Part shown: positions 55,701-61,845 of the stretch, one piece after another
Numbering within the stretch: position 1 is the stretch's first letter
How the letters are laid out: each line of letters begins with the position of its first letter
Source: Corythucha ciliata
Lineage: Eukaryota; Arthropoda; Insecta; Hemiptera; Tingidae
Direction: 5' to 3'
Assembly: GCA_038030265.1 (NCBI GenBank)
Contig: CM075937.1
Location: 34,638,198-34,702,197 of the forward strand
Length of the DNA: 64,000 nucleotides
Position numbers and translations under genes: made by a program
Notes under the pieces: generated by a model
Seen by the model: the letters and a program-made list of their open reading frames with translations, nothing else
Database searches by the model: none
Told to the model about the DNA's origin: nothing

Positions 55701-56936
55701 AAAGTCTACAGGCTAATAGCGTACGAATCGCAGAAATTCGTCATTCTCATTAATAAACGATCTGGATTTAAAAATAATTTAAATTGTTATTGAATAAAAT
55801 TCGTCGTGCTCTTCAGAGAGCGCAGGTGCAACAAGTTTGACTGTGAGAGGGGTAGCATCCGTTTTACTCCATGGGGTGAGAGGTGGCGAAAAAAAATTAG
55901 AATATGTAATGTAATTCATGTTCACATTTAAAGTTTACCATGTCCACCTCCGATATTGGTCCCATGCTTCTAACCATTATGTCTACTTCTACGATAGCCG
56001 GAGGACCTGAAAAATGGTCACGAGATGTTACGATAACGATATAATTTTGAATAATTGACGGTTACCTCCAAACCCAGGACGAACACTGTTGTCGTAACCT
56101 CTGAGTAGATTGTCAAGAAGTTCCGAAACGTTCCTGTGGTGATTTCTTTCGAATCCAAGATTGCTCCTGTTGGGTGAACATTGTATAAAATTACGAATGC
56201 GTAATCCTAAACAACTGTGAAAACTCGATGGACATCATAATGCGGTCTTGTCTTTTCTAATGAAGTACTATTAACGTTATGACATTTCAAGGCGCACTGT
56301 TACCAGAAAGTAATTTTGAACGGAGAACCACAATAATATTCAAGCTGGGAGTGCGAATTAATTTCAAGATACGATTATTGGCAAGAGGCGCCCTCCTCCC
56401 GTTAAATTTCATCGTCACAAATTCTCATACTAAGAACACCAGTCCGGAAGGAGAGAAACAGATATACATGGTTATTAAGTACGAGTCATAGATGGACATT
56501 CGAAAGGACGTAATCGGATTAATTTCAACGTAGAAATGCGAGTGATTTTCCCGTGGGCTTTGCTGAAAATCAATGGATGAGTGTAACAAGAATATTTTGA
56601 TAGAATTTTCTGTCAGCTCACATCTTGTGAGATGTCAAATGAGGAGAAGCAGCTTAATTTCAACCTTCAAAATTGCCTTATTAGCTGTTAAAATGGTAAT
56701 ATTTTAAACCTATTATAGAGATTTGTCCTTGTTTATATTATGTATTTATCAGGAAATCGTTGTTTTTAAGACGTTCATTCCTACGAGTCTTATATACTTA
56801 TTAAAATCTAACTTCCCCTTGTTCTATACAATAATAAGCCACATTACCTCAGCATATTTTTTGAAGGGACTGTAGCTTCTATTCGAAACGTCACTAAATA
56901 TACCAAAATGATGGCCGCCGAGAGAATGTATCTCAT
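22519..56936 (-). CDS. GABA-gated Cys-loop channel subunit (CG8916/alpha-like), complete, 10 coding exons
   Basis: Ten exons join in frame to 1404 bases, 467 residues, across 34 kb. Residues 1-20 are a signal peptide. Ligand-binding domain about 30-249: [39 protein letters not shown], Cys-loop C167-C181 with 13 residues between, N-glycosylation sequons NVS and NQT. M1 about 250-272, M2 281-301 with TVLTMT, M3 about 306-334, an acidic then basic cytoplasmic loop, M4 about 438-458 after FNSVSKIDR. Such subunits assemble as pentamers in neuronal and muscle membranes and open on GABA binding. The M3 start ([13 protein letters not shown]) and loop ([10 protein letters not shown]) point to the insect CG8916-like class rather than RDL, GRD or LCCH3; this subclass call is from memory. 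Exon sizes 68, 221, 83 and 153 equal those of vertebrate GABA-A genes. Residue -1' of M2 is Asp. Introns of 59 to 15552 bases hold nearly all the mobile DNA between 22.8 and 55 kb. Confidence 0.95.
22806..23934. other. Channel intron 9, part without recognised elements
   Basis: A plus-strand frame at 22906-23160 has protein-like content ([18 protein letters not shown]) but no family match. Near 23800-23890 the GAATTAGCG-type array appears briefly. Confidence 0.4.
23935..24244. mobile_element. Partial copy of the TGTCGCATCCATG MITE
   Basis: Starts TGTCGCATCCATGTCGAG and follows the element at 44768-45240 through its left arm and centre, then breaks off inside the right arm. Confidence 0.8.
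24245..25640. repeat. Intron sequence with GAATTAGCG-type units and a 125-bp duplication
   Basis: 24420-24560 holds four units of the ~30-bp array AATTTTAGCCGTGAATTAGC. A stretch around ATTTGTGAAAATTTGCC is duplicated at about 24784-24840 and 24909-24962. An imperfect palindrome surrounds 25200-25260 (ATATTTCACTTTCC). No gene. Confidence 0.5.
25641..26299. other. Intron sequence, element remnant
   Basis: TAGTATATTACGAT and GTACGCTATTTTTT bound 25629-25770, and both words also occur at 9550-9617, so a short dispersed repeat is likely in both places. Nothing else recognised. Confidence 0.4.
26300..26925. repeat. Degenerate 16-bp array (AACCACAAAAAGCTCT)
   Basis: Units of 16 bases around ACCACAAAA and GCTC, in register over long stretches (clear at 26745-26850) with substitutions. 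The 90-codon minus-strand frame here is a by-product. Confidence 0.85.
27061..27193 (-). CDS. Channel gene coding exon 9 (start of cytoplasmic loop)
   Basis: 133 bases. Codes [17 protein letters not shown] and an acidic serine-rich stretch. Donor GTAATA at 27060 keeps frame with exon 10; another possible donor four bases earlier would not. Confidence 0.9.
27264..27397 (-). CDS. Channel gene coding exon 8 (M2-M3)
   Basis: 134 bases. Codes most of M2 ([15 protein letters not shown]) and M3 to ATIIQ; donor GTAAAAG, followed by a 70-base intron. Confidence 0.97.
27398..28697. other. Channel intron 7, unannotated part
   Basis: No recognised element apart from homopolymer runs. It ends at a 32-base A run (28698-28729). 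Confidence 0.4.
28698..28729. repeat. Poly(A) run
   Basis: Thirty-two A residues bordering the foldback element at 28737. Confidence 0.9.
28737..30313. mobile_element. Foldback element with multiple GTTTGTTTA-rich arm units
   Basis: Outer arms (GGATGCACGTGAACCTGGCG with GGCGCCATTCGTTTG, left; reverse complement, right) enclose tandem ~160-bp units. Two are in forward orientation (to about 29060) and at least four in reverse (29505-30300). Each holds GTGTGCCGCCAA, CACGCAACGGCACACATGA, a block of GTTTGTTTAGCCC repeats and AATTGTATGTTGCAGGG. A unique centre (29060-29505) and a GC-rich insert (29655-29790) separate them. The open frames on both strands here are translations of these units, not genes. 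Confidence 0.88.
30354..30496. mobile_element. 140-bp MITE, GGGGCCTATTCTCTAAC ends, copy A
   Basis: 143 bp with 18-bp inverted ends. It is almost identical to 60816-60953, including AATGAAATAGACACATGGC. No clear target duplication. Confidence 0.9.
30497..31572. other. Channel intron 7, unannotated part
   Basis: No gene. Around 30800-30830 GGGCTTAACTAGGCCCC resembles a SINE tail, without a visible head. Confidence 0.35.
31573..31818. mobile_element. GC-rich MITE with AGCGCCCCAT ends and TAA target duplication
   Basis: 246 bp, ends AGCGCCCCAT and ATGGGGCGCT, flanked by TAA on both sides. Its base composition differs sharply from the AT-rich surroundings. Three-base TAA duplications suit PIF/Harbinger-type transposition. 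Confidence 0.8.
32157..32399. mobile_element. MITE with GCGCACACTAGGA ends, TTA target duplication
   Basis: Ends GACCCCGCGCACACTAGGA and its reverse complement (two mismatches near the tip), flanked by TTA. About 90 bases (GACGCCGACGCG to GGGGCCTTTC) are duplicated inside. Confidence 0.82.
32653..32814. mobile_element. MITE with GGTCGCGGTCAGG ends
   Basis: 162 bp with inverted ends GGTCGCGGTCAGG and subterminal matches (GGCAAAC). It is inserted in the 30-bp array; TSD not clear. Confidence 0.75.
33318..33450. repeat. Dispersed repeat, inverted copy of 7392-7545
   Basis: Reverse complement of the segment behind the BEL/Pao gag fragment, with substitutions and small gaps. Confidence 0.75.
33961..35279. 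other. Channel intron 7 next to exon 7, unannotated
   Basis: No recognised gene or repeat ends. GC-rich near 34075-34170. Confidence 0.4.
35280..35432 (-). CDS. Channel gene coding exon 7 (M1)
   Basis: 153 bases, conserved size. Codes M1 ([17 protein letters not shown]) and the M1-M2 link [11 protein letters not shown]. Confidence 0.97.
35433..36108. other. Channel intron 6, start
   Basis: Nothing recognised apart from AT-rich unique sequence. Confidence 0.4.
36109..36372 (-). other. Exon-like open frame in channel intron 6, unrecognised
   Basis: A good acceptor (CTCATTTCAG) ends at 36373. An 87-codon open frame to TAA follows, with protein-like content ([20 protein letters not shown], a threonine/serine run, an amphipathic end). 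It is on the channel strand, but its frame closes, so it could only be an alternative last exon or belong to a nested gene. No family assigned. Confidence 0.3.
36373..38628. other. Channel intron 6, unannotated
   Basis: No confirmed feature. At 37226-37303 the minus strand can code a hydrophobic segment ([19 protein letters not shown]), treated under findings. Confidence 0.35.
38629..38884 (+). other. Short lysine-rich open frame, unrecognised
   Basis: ATG at 38629 opens a frame with protein-like content ([20 protein letters not shown], later [14 protein letters not shown]). It runs into the MITE at 38885 and stops at 39009. It lies antisense within an intron. Real gene or chance cannot be decided. 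Confidence 0.25.
38885..39020. mobile_element. 136-bp palindromic MITE (AATAGTGTGTACGCC ends)
   Basis: Arms with GTGTGTACGCC, GGAGGTAAAGTGG and TTTCCAAG are repeated in reverse at 38980-39020. The centre is GC-rich. Confidence 0.8.
39184..39592. mobile_element. Foldback element with ~118-bp arms and a coding-like loop
   Basis: Arms start AGCGTGCGTCTCTTATC at 39184 and end with its reverse complement at 39592. They match over about 118 bases with few changes. The loop (39300-39477) is part of a 61-codon minus-strand frame ([15 protein letters not shown]). The Gypsy element begins 15 bases beyond. Confidence 0.85.
39612..39747 (+). repeat. Gypsy 5' LTR
   Basis: Starts GTGGCGTCATTTTTATATG (the first T of the other LTR is changed) and ends AATAAACCCGATA; holds an AATAAA-like signal. 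Confidence 0.92.
39750..39762 (+). other. Gypsy primer binding site for tRNA-Trp
   Basis: TGGTGACCCCGAC is exactly complementary to the 3' end (with CCA) of the tRNA-Trp encoded at 48313-48384. Use of tRNA-Trp is typical for CsRn1-type elements. Confidence 0.88.
39798..43061 (+). pseudogene. Gypsy gag-pol, disrupted
   Basis: Gag starts at 39798, has a stop TAA at 39846 and then a DUF7041-like capsid region ([30 protein letters not shown]). About 150 bases later RT begins ([16 protein letters not shown]), so nucleocapsid and protease are lost. RT has a frame change near 40740, then [12 protein letters not shown] and the intact catalytic YIDD. RNase H has FTDAS and TDHKP. The integrase zinc region (LSHPGIKST, later C-x4-C) and core ([11 protein letters not shown]) are frame-broken near 42080-42200, with stops at 42321 and 42699. 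A 27-bp unit is duplicated at 42387-42440. The C-terminus ends LEPAYILPP. Confidence 0.93.
43063..43200 (+). repeat. Gypsy 3' LTR
   Basis: Starts TGTGGCGTCATTTTTATATG and ends CCCGATAT before the ACCC duplication. It differs from the 5' LTR at a handful of positions. Confidence 0.92.
43320..44480. repeat. ~30-bp array in reverse orientation, split by a MITE
   Basis: Reverse complements of the 31840 array unit (GCGGCTAAAATTGAG with AAAACGCTAATTCG) recur irregularly on both sides of an insertion at 43611-44050. Confidence 0.75.
43611..44050. mobile_element. 440-bp element with TAGAGAGTTTTAGCA ends
   Basis: Inverted 15-bp ends with ATAA on both sides (or TA if the element starts at GAGAG). The subterminal words TAGCGTTAGCG and GCTAACGCTAACGG are also inverted. 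No coding frame. Confidence 0.8.
44768..45240. mobile_element. Palindromic MITE, TGTCGCATC(C/T)A ends, complete copy
   Basis: 473 bp whose arms match in reverse over nearly 200 bases (ATTTCACGAAGTGGCTCCACT, TTGTCCATTTCTTGAAAAG). It is flanked by ATATATA on both sides, which may be target duplication or local microsatellite. Confidence 0.85.
45280..45680. repeat. ~30-bp array, forward block
   Basis: Units with CTCAATTTTAGC and GAATTAGCG as at 31840-33960. Together with 43320-44480 this forms an inverted pair around the MITE at 44768. Confidence 0.75.
45745..45865 (-). mobile_element. Solo terminal piece of the GIY-YIG-type retroelement
   Basis: AGTGCATTTCATTC, hairpin GTGCATTT/AAATGCAC and the following 90 bases (GGTCTCG, AACACGAATCC) match the terminus at 14760-14880. 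The tandem units are absent. Confidence 0.75.
45897..46027. mobile_element. 131-bp MITE with CAGGGTGTTCATGAA ends
   Basis: Perfect 15-bp inverted ends, inserted in a TA-rich microsatellite. CAGGGTG ends are typical of mariner/Tc1-like MITEs. Confidence 0.85.
46044..46876. mobile_element. 833-bp element with CAGGGTGGTCGGTTTTGAG ends
   Basis: Inverted arms of about 135 bases (CAGGGTGGTCGG to GGCGCAACT). It lies 16 bases from the previous element and shares only CAGGGTG with it. The centre is AT-rich and codes nothing recognisable. Confidence 0.88.
46877..47378. other. Channel intron 6, unannotated
   Basis: No gene. A B-box-like GGTTCGAATCC (minus) at 47290-47300 is followed by T runs; see rejected items. 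Confidence 0.4.
47379..47791. mobile_element. Inverted pair of retroelement tails (413-bp palindrome)
   Basis: Each arm (about 105 bases) starts GAAAAAAGTTTTGTTCCGAC, contains the hairpin CCGACAGCAGCCTGTCGG and AAAAGTGCATTTCATTC. Read inwards both arms code FVPTAACRE then CISF, matching FAPAAGGRK then CISF at the end of the retroelement ORF at 15830-15900. So the palindrome consists of two tail copies facing each other. Confidence 0.75.
48313..48384 (-). tRNA. tRNA-Trp (CCA)
   Basis: 72 nt on the minus strand: acceptor GACTCCG pairs with CGGGGTC (one G-U-type pair). A box TGGCGCAACGGTAG, anticodon loop CTCCAGA with CCA, B box GTTCAAATC, discriminator A. A T6 pol III terminator follows. It lies in intron 6 of the channel gene on the same strand. 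Its 3' end is the exact partner of the Gypsy primer site at 39750. Confidence 0.96.
48385..48666. other. Flank of tRNA-Trp
   Basis: Nothing recognised apart from short ATT runs. Confidence 0.4.
48667..50197. mobile_element. 1.53-kb foldback element, TAGTCCAGTCAAA ends
   Basis: Arms of more than 230 bases: TAGTCCAGTCAAA, GTGGACAAAA, CACTTTATTCTATG, TTGTGCGTTTTGAG and further words appear in reverse at the other end. It is flanked by AAT on both sides. The centre (ATAACTC, CTGAAAGCT phrases) does not code. A relative is at 51822-52824. Confidence 0.88.
50198..50984. other. Channel intron 6 beside exon 6, unannotated
   Basis: No recognised element; unique AT-rich sequence. Confidence 0.4.
50985..51119 (-). 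CDS. Channel gene coding exon 6
   Basis: 135 bases between TTTCACAG and GTAATT. Codes [12 protein letters not shown] and a sequon NQT before M1. The next intron is 15.5 kb. Confidence 0.95.
51244..51326 (-). CDS. Channel gene coding exon 5 (Cys-loop)
   Basis: 83 bases, conserved size. Codes [15 protein letters not shown] with both cysteines 14 positions apart. It is too short to be found as an open frame. Confidence 0.96.
51822..52824. mobile_element. 1.0-kb foldback element, same end family as 48667
   Basis: The left end TAGTATACAGTCAAA and right end TTTGACTGGACTA are diverged versions of the 48667 ends. Arms match through ACCTTGCAAAAGG, GTATAGGTAAGGAGTG, GGCACAACTTTTGGC. The centre (52130-52560) is unrelated sequence. 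It lies in channel intron 4. Confidence 0.85.
52860..54870. repeat. Degenerate ~31-bp array (GCGAAATTGG with TTTTT and GAGCCA)
   Basis: For 2 kb the phrase CCGCGAAATT(G)GGTTTTT then AA(T)GAGCCAA recurs every 28-35 bases, strongly diverged. The many short frames on both strands are by-products. It fills most of channel intron 4. Confidence 0.85.
54871..55223. other. Channel intron 4 beside exon 4
   Basis: Nothing recognised. Confidence 0.4.
55224..55444 (-). CDS. Channel gene coding exon 4
   Basis: 221 bases, conserved size. Codes MDCYFRQSW and loop A (PDTYFYNG) of the agonist site. Confidence 0.97.
55939..56006 (-). CDS. Channel gene coding exon 3
   Basis: 68 bases, the size conserved from insects to vertebrates. 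Codes [12 protein letters not shown] and the following strand, ending SEVDM. The intron before it has only 59 bases. Confidence 0.95.
56066..56166 (-). CDS. Channel gene coding exon 2
   Basis: 101 bases between CAACAG and GTAACC. Codes residues 30-64 with the sequon NVS and the family signature [13 protein letters not shown]. Confidence 0.93.
56848..56936 (-). CDS. Channel gene coding exon 1 (signal peptide)
   Basis: 89 bases, [20 protein letters not shown] and eleven further residues, donor GTAATG, phase 2. An acceptor-like TTCCAG ends at 56946, so a 5' untranslated exon probably lies further upstream. Confidence 0.85.
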
Positions 56937-56945
56937 TTAGATCCC

Positions 56946-58669
56946 CTGGAACAAAATTTGAATGTTATATTTCATACTATGAGTGAGAGAGTGATAGTAA
57001 ATGGGGGGGGGTGGAGATACGAAGGGTTCATGGGATCGTTGAAAACAAACGATTACGAATGAATTTTCAACATCATTTTCCGCAGCCTATAATCCTGAGT
57101 GACAGGGCGAAATTATACTTGAAACCTCTCGAAAACTCCTTTTCTATTCCACAAATCCATTACCCATTCAATAAATTTACATAGAAGAAAATTAATTGGG
57201 TCACTCTTCATCTTCTACCAGCGCAGAAAATGACGAGACGGCTCTTGTATTTAAATGTGCTATCCAGACCTCTCGAGGCATGAGTATTGTAGTACATATT
57301 GCAGAGAAATCAAAATGTCTTTGTCCCGTTTAATAAGCTTGTCACTCGTAGCAGCATATATATATATATATATAAAGGATAAAAATATATTGAATGATTC
57401 TCGCGAGAAGGTTCTAGTAGCCCGCTATTCTCCCTCAACAACCAAATTTTATACTTAAACATTTCTTTTGAATTTGCCAAACTGGCGAGAATGACAGGAG
57501 GAAATAGAAGTCAACAAAATCAGGAATTCAGGATGTTCATATTAATGCGTATTTGCATGAGAGCTGTGAAATATCACGCATCAATGCGCGTGCTGTTTTT
57601 TGACTGGCTACGGCCAAAACGGCTCAAAATTGTAGCAGTCACTGCTCATATGTGAAGCGCTGAAGCCGCCTTTACATATTATATTCTCCAGTGGATAATA
57701 TTATAGAAGTGCACTGAAATAGGGAGAAATGTTTCGGCTATCGAGTGTTGAGGTGTAAGTACCTATACGAAACAATAAAATAATGTTCCAACTTGGAGTA
57801 AAATAAAGCTCCAACTTGGAGCTTTGCAGAAGATTTGTGACTTATACCTATTGGGATCCCCTCGCTTGCATCATCAAGAATTTCCTTTTTAAAATTTACG
57901 CAGATCTACATTTGCATGCATATAGGTGGTTTTACTTTTATATAAGAAGAAGGCTGAAATAGACTTTGAAACATGTACTTAGGGAAAACATATCATCTCC
58001 CTTTTTAACAAGATAAAAGCTTACAAGAAAAAGTTTTCATTTCCTTATGATGGGAACTCCTTCTCCTTTAAAGATGTCCGTTTTAATGGAACTCTCTTAC
58101 ATAGTCGTCAATATCAATTTGTCGTGCTGATTTGAGTTCCCATTTTATAAAAAACTTTTTTTTTCCAGATAATAACATCAATCTTTATTAATTTGAGAGG
58201 AAATTTTTTTTAGGAATGATATATTTCCCCCTCCCTTTCGTTAAACCTTCATATTCTCAAGAAGGGCGTAATTCGAAGTCGGTGGGAACCGGAAATCGTT
58301 TAATGCATCTCACTGTATTCTCCGTCTTATAGAAGATGTACATTATAGAAGAAACAACAGCCTTAACGGGCCACAGTCCACTGTTCTGGATGGTATTGGT
58401 AACATATTTTGGAAATGACAAAATTGACAACAATGGTGACTGAGCGCCCAGCTTCTAGACGCCCTTATAGACGTCACAAAGTATACTGCATGTGCGCCAT
58501 TCTCATGCTATCTGGTGCTCCGGCCCTGGATTGAAATCTACCCAACGGGTATTCTTCACTCAGTTTAAAGCACCCAACAAATTAAATGACTTCGAAAAAA
58601 ACTTTCGCACGTTTATAATTAATTAATTTGGAAACCAACTGTTAATTGTCCCATTATCCCCCGCCATCA
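56946..58669. other. Upstream region of the channel gene
   Basis: A 5' untranslated exon and promoter are expected here on the minus strand but none can be fixed. A TA microsatellite lies at 57356-57373. AACTTGGAG is repeated near 57788-57820. Confidence 0.4.
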
Positions 58670-58689
58670 GCCTCCGTGGCGCAATTGGC

Positions 58690-58726
<37 letters not shown>

Positions 58727-58743
58727 GAGCCCACCCGGGGGCG
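58670..58743 (+). tRNA. tRNA-Asn (GTT)
   Basis: 74 nt: acceptor GCCTCCG with CGGGGGC, A box TGGCGCAATTGGCTAG, anticodon loop CTGTTAA with GTT, variable loop AAGGT, B box GGTTCGAGCCC, discriminator G. A T5 run follows at 58747. Confidence 0.97.
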
Positions 58744-59421
58744 ACAATTTTTAGTATTGAATTCTCAGAAATTGTGCGCAAATCGGTGACGTGCGAGAGC
58801 AATCATGAAAAAAATGCTGCGTTATTAATTTGTTTTCGATTGTTAAACATAATCTGATATAATCACGAAAGTGGTATTTTTATTTTTTATTTATTCTATT
58901 ACAATTTTGTTGCATACTTTTTGTTCGACTCATGCAACCCGGAGGAAAAATGCAGTTTTTAAACAAATAGTTGGTAGTAACTGGGTCATGAATAGTCTAG
59001 AGCCGTAAGGAACTTCTCAGGATGGCATACATGACAGTTCCCTTAATATGCGTATAAAGCTATCCCCCTCCCCTCACCCTCGTGATCTCATCCTGATTGA
59101 AACTCATTTGGCTTGAGGTGCTCGAACAGGTTAGAGATCGCCATGGGCTCCCTCACCGCAGTTTGTGCTTTGACACGGCGAACATTTTCTCTTTCACAGC
59201 TCTTTCACTAAGTAAGAATATTATCAGCGCTGTTTAAATCCAAAAATTAAATTTTCTGCCAAAAATTTTTTAAACGATTTTCTCCCAGAGACGATTGATC
59301 AAGAATATTAATTTTTTGACACGTGCACGTGTGCTAGCCACACATCTAACACAGATTAAATGGAACCAAAGTTGACAACTGGAACCAGTTTAAATCGATG
59401 ATCCTGAAAAAATTATGCTCG
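58744..59421. other. Unannotated spacer
   Basis: No feature recognised. Confidence 0.4.
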
Positions 59422-59859
59422 TTAGTTGGGACTACGTAGGAAAATATTTAGAATTTTACTTTTATTTTTAACCCAAACGTATTGAAGGGCTTGAAAATGG
59501 TCATTAGCTATGTCTCCACTTGTGCAGGACGACCTGCCCCCTCCAGTCTGCAGTGAGCAATCCAGGTTTATATACCGTTGGGGTGGACGTGGAAAAGTGC
59601 CCCTAAACTCAGACGCTACGGCCTCCCACAACTTTTTCGTAACCGCCGTGGATTGAGTTGAGTGTCGATAGTGAACATCCGCGTATTTTCGTGATATTAT
59701 TGGAAAATTCGGGTTCTGTGACGAACAAGAGACGTAAATGGCTGATGGCAAGGGAAACTCGTGATCTAGGGGCCCGTCCCAACGAACAAGGACCTCGGGG
59801 ATACGATCAACAAAACTTAAGGGCCTAGCCTCCTCGTATGGCGACATCATAGAGATCAT
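59422..59859 (-). other. 145-codon open frame, possible MADF-like segment
   Basis: The minus-strand frame includes YADVHYRHSTQSTAVTKKLW followed by EAVASEF, which recalls the YxxLYDxxHPxYKNxxxxxxxWxxIAxEL core of MADF DNA-binding domains. An acceptor-like CGTCACAG precedes it. The rest of the frame has no match, and its 5' end reaches into an inverted repeat (59838-60146 region). It may be a gene exon or transposon-derived. Confidence 0.25.
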
Positions 59860-60146
59860 ATAACTACTAGAGGGGGCATTGAATGCGCAAACAAGTATAA
59901 ACTGGGGCGAGGATTAACGTCATCCGGATATCGTTGCGGCTCCGTAGGTCTCTTCCCATTGGCTGTCTCAAAAGGTGGGGTTTCAAAAAGTCCCCCTTCA
60001 CACCATCCACATCCCCACACGTACTTCCTCAACCAATAGCAATGGATTTTCGGAGCTAACTCAAGCTCTTGGTGACGTCAATCATGGACCGCTGCGCAAT
60101 AGACAATAGACAAGCTCTAGTTATATTATCTCTATGGGCGACATTC
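59838..60146. repeat. Imperfect inverted repeat
   Basis: GGCGACATCATAGAGATC with ATATAACTACTAGAG near 59838 is matched in reverse by TCTAGTTATATTATCTC with TATGGGCGAC at 60116-60146. Probably a MITE. Confidence 0.45.
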
Positions 60147-60303
60147 TAATTTTAAGAAAAAAGGAAAATAATGTATTTTCAAGCGAGCTCACACAGTAAC
60201 TTGCTTATTTTTTACGTCTATCCATAGATGGATTGACTTTTATTCTCGAATTAGCAGGATGAATGCCCAGAGATTGCGGTTCTCCAATTGCGATTATTTT
60301 CGT

Positions 60304-60565
60304 CATGGAGGTAGGAACAAGTGGAGAGAGAGAGAGAGGCTTTTTTAATGTAGAAACATGTGAAGCCGGGTTTTGCGCCATTACACACCCACTGTTATCA
60401 TTTACCTAGAGATGACGGGAGGGGAATTTATCACTTTTTCACTGGTCAAGTATCAAATTGTCAATGTTTTTGTTGGGTGAGGCCTGATAACAGATGGTGT
60501 GTAGTAATGGTGACCGGCTTCACGAAAAATACGTTTCACTCCCTCCACTTGTTCCTACCTCCATG
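60304..60565. mobile_element. 262-bp palindromic hAT-type MITE, perfect 8-bp target duplication
   Basis: Ends CATGGAGGTAGGAACAAGTG and reverse complement, flanked on both sides by ATTTTCGT (60296-60303 and 60566-60573). Inner arms GTGAAGCCGG with GCCATTACACACC are also inverted. Confidence 0.92.
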
Positions 60566-60734
60566 ATTTTCGTCCTCATGTAGCACTGAGACTTCTTCAG
60601 TCATAGCTGATAGATCGGGACACATATTCGAACGAAGTCCGATTGATGTGGTTCATTGTATCCAAATAAATTCATTATTGTTTATGGAAGTTTGTTCTTA
60701 CAGAACACGAACACACAAAACGATCTCGACATGT

Positions 60735-60792
60735 AGAAAACGACAGTTGATAACAACACCACAATCGACTGTCGCTATCAACTGTCGTTTTG
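60735..60792. repeat. Hairpin
   Basis: Stem AAAACGACAGTTGATA and reverse complement around a loop of about 27 bases. Not followed by a T run; function unknown. Confidence 0.6.
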
Positions 60793-60815
60793 ACTGTTGC
60801 TAACTTTACAGAACA

Positions 60816-60953
60816 GGGGGCCTATTCTCTAACTCCGAAGCAATAGCTTTTTCGCAGTCATATGTTTATTTCATTAATTTTCTTCAAACAAATGAATGAA
60901 ATAGACACATGGCTGGCGAAAAAAATATTGCTTGTTGTTAGAGAATAGGCCCC
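60816..60953. mobile_element. 140-bp MITE, GGGGCCTATTCTCTAAC ends, copy B
   Basis: Nearly identical to 30354-30496. It lies outside the channel gene while copy A is in its intron. Confidence 0.9.
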
Positions 60954-61756
60954 ATCGTCTGAAGAATCATGGGTTTGTCGTGACCTGAAAGCTGCGGGTA
61001 AAGAGATGGCCTTGCATGCACCCCTGCCGACTTCTATCTCTTAAAATTCGTGAACGAAAACGCTTTGAAAGCTTACGCGAGAACAAGAAAGGTATCTTTT
61101 CGCCCCCATCCCATCTACAATATTTCTTCTAAAATATATCCCTTTTTAGACGTTTTGAAAATACCCAATGATGTTTTCTATTCTTTATGAATTAAAAGAG
61201 TTACAAAAGGAACTGATGACTTGTGCTGTATCTGAGGTCTTTTGGTTGGGAGGTAACCCCGCTAAAAGTCCCCCGTGGACTTCCGCGACATTTTCTGGCT
61301 GCTAGGGGACACCTTGGTCCCCACTCGTCGTAGTACAAAGGACCCCGCTTCGAATGAACAGCTGAAAAAATATGCCACACTACGGTAGTTTGAATGATTT
61401 TGACGAGTTGAAACATATATTTTATTTTTTATGCTGACTAGTTCGGGGTAAGCACCCCATTAACACGGCATTCATCTCGATACAAGTATTTGTTACATGT
61501 CTCGAGCCAAAATTCCCAGAAACCATGAGAAATACGTCCGACTACATAAAAACGAAAAAGCGTAGTTATTTTTGAGACGCAAGTTTTTGTGTGAGGTAGT
61601 TTCTCATGGTTTATGAGAATTTTGGCTAGTGGCATGTGACAACGATTTGTTTCGACGGTGAATGTTTTGACAATCGAATGCATTGCATAGTCCGAAACTA
61701 GTCGTCGACAAAATGAAATAAAACTAGAATGTTATGTGGGGTAAGATTTTTTCGTG
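60954..61756. other. Unannotated spacer
   Basis: Short minus-strand frames only; CTCATGGTTT(A/C)TGAGAA-type inverted words near 61520-61620. Confidence 0.4.
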
Positions 61757-61845
61757 TGCGATGAGGATGATGTAATGATGATGATATGTGATGTGAGGAT
61801 GGTGGATGGTATGTGGTGTGATGAGGATGGTGATGTGAGGAAAAT
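61757..61845. repeat. GATG-rich low-complexity tract
   Basis: Irregular GATG, GTGATG and GATGGT units. Confidence 0.8.
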
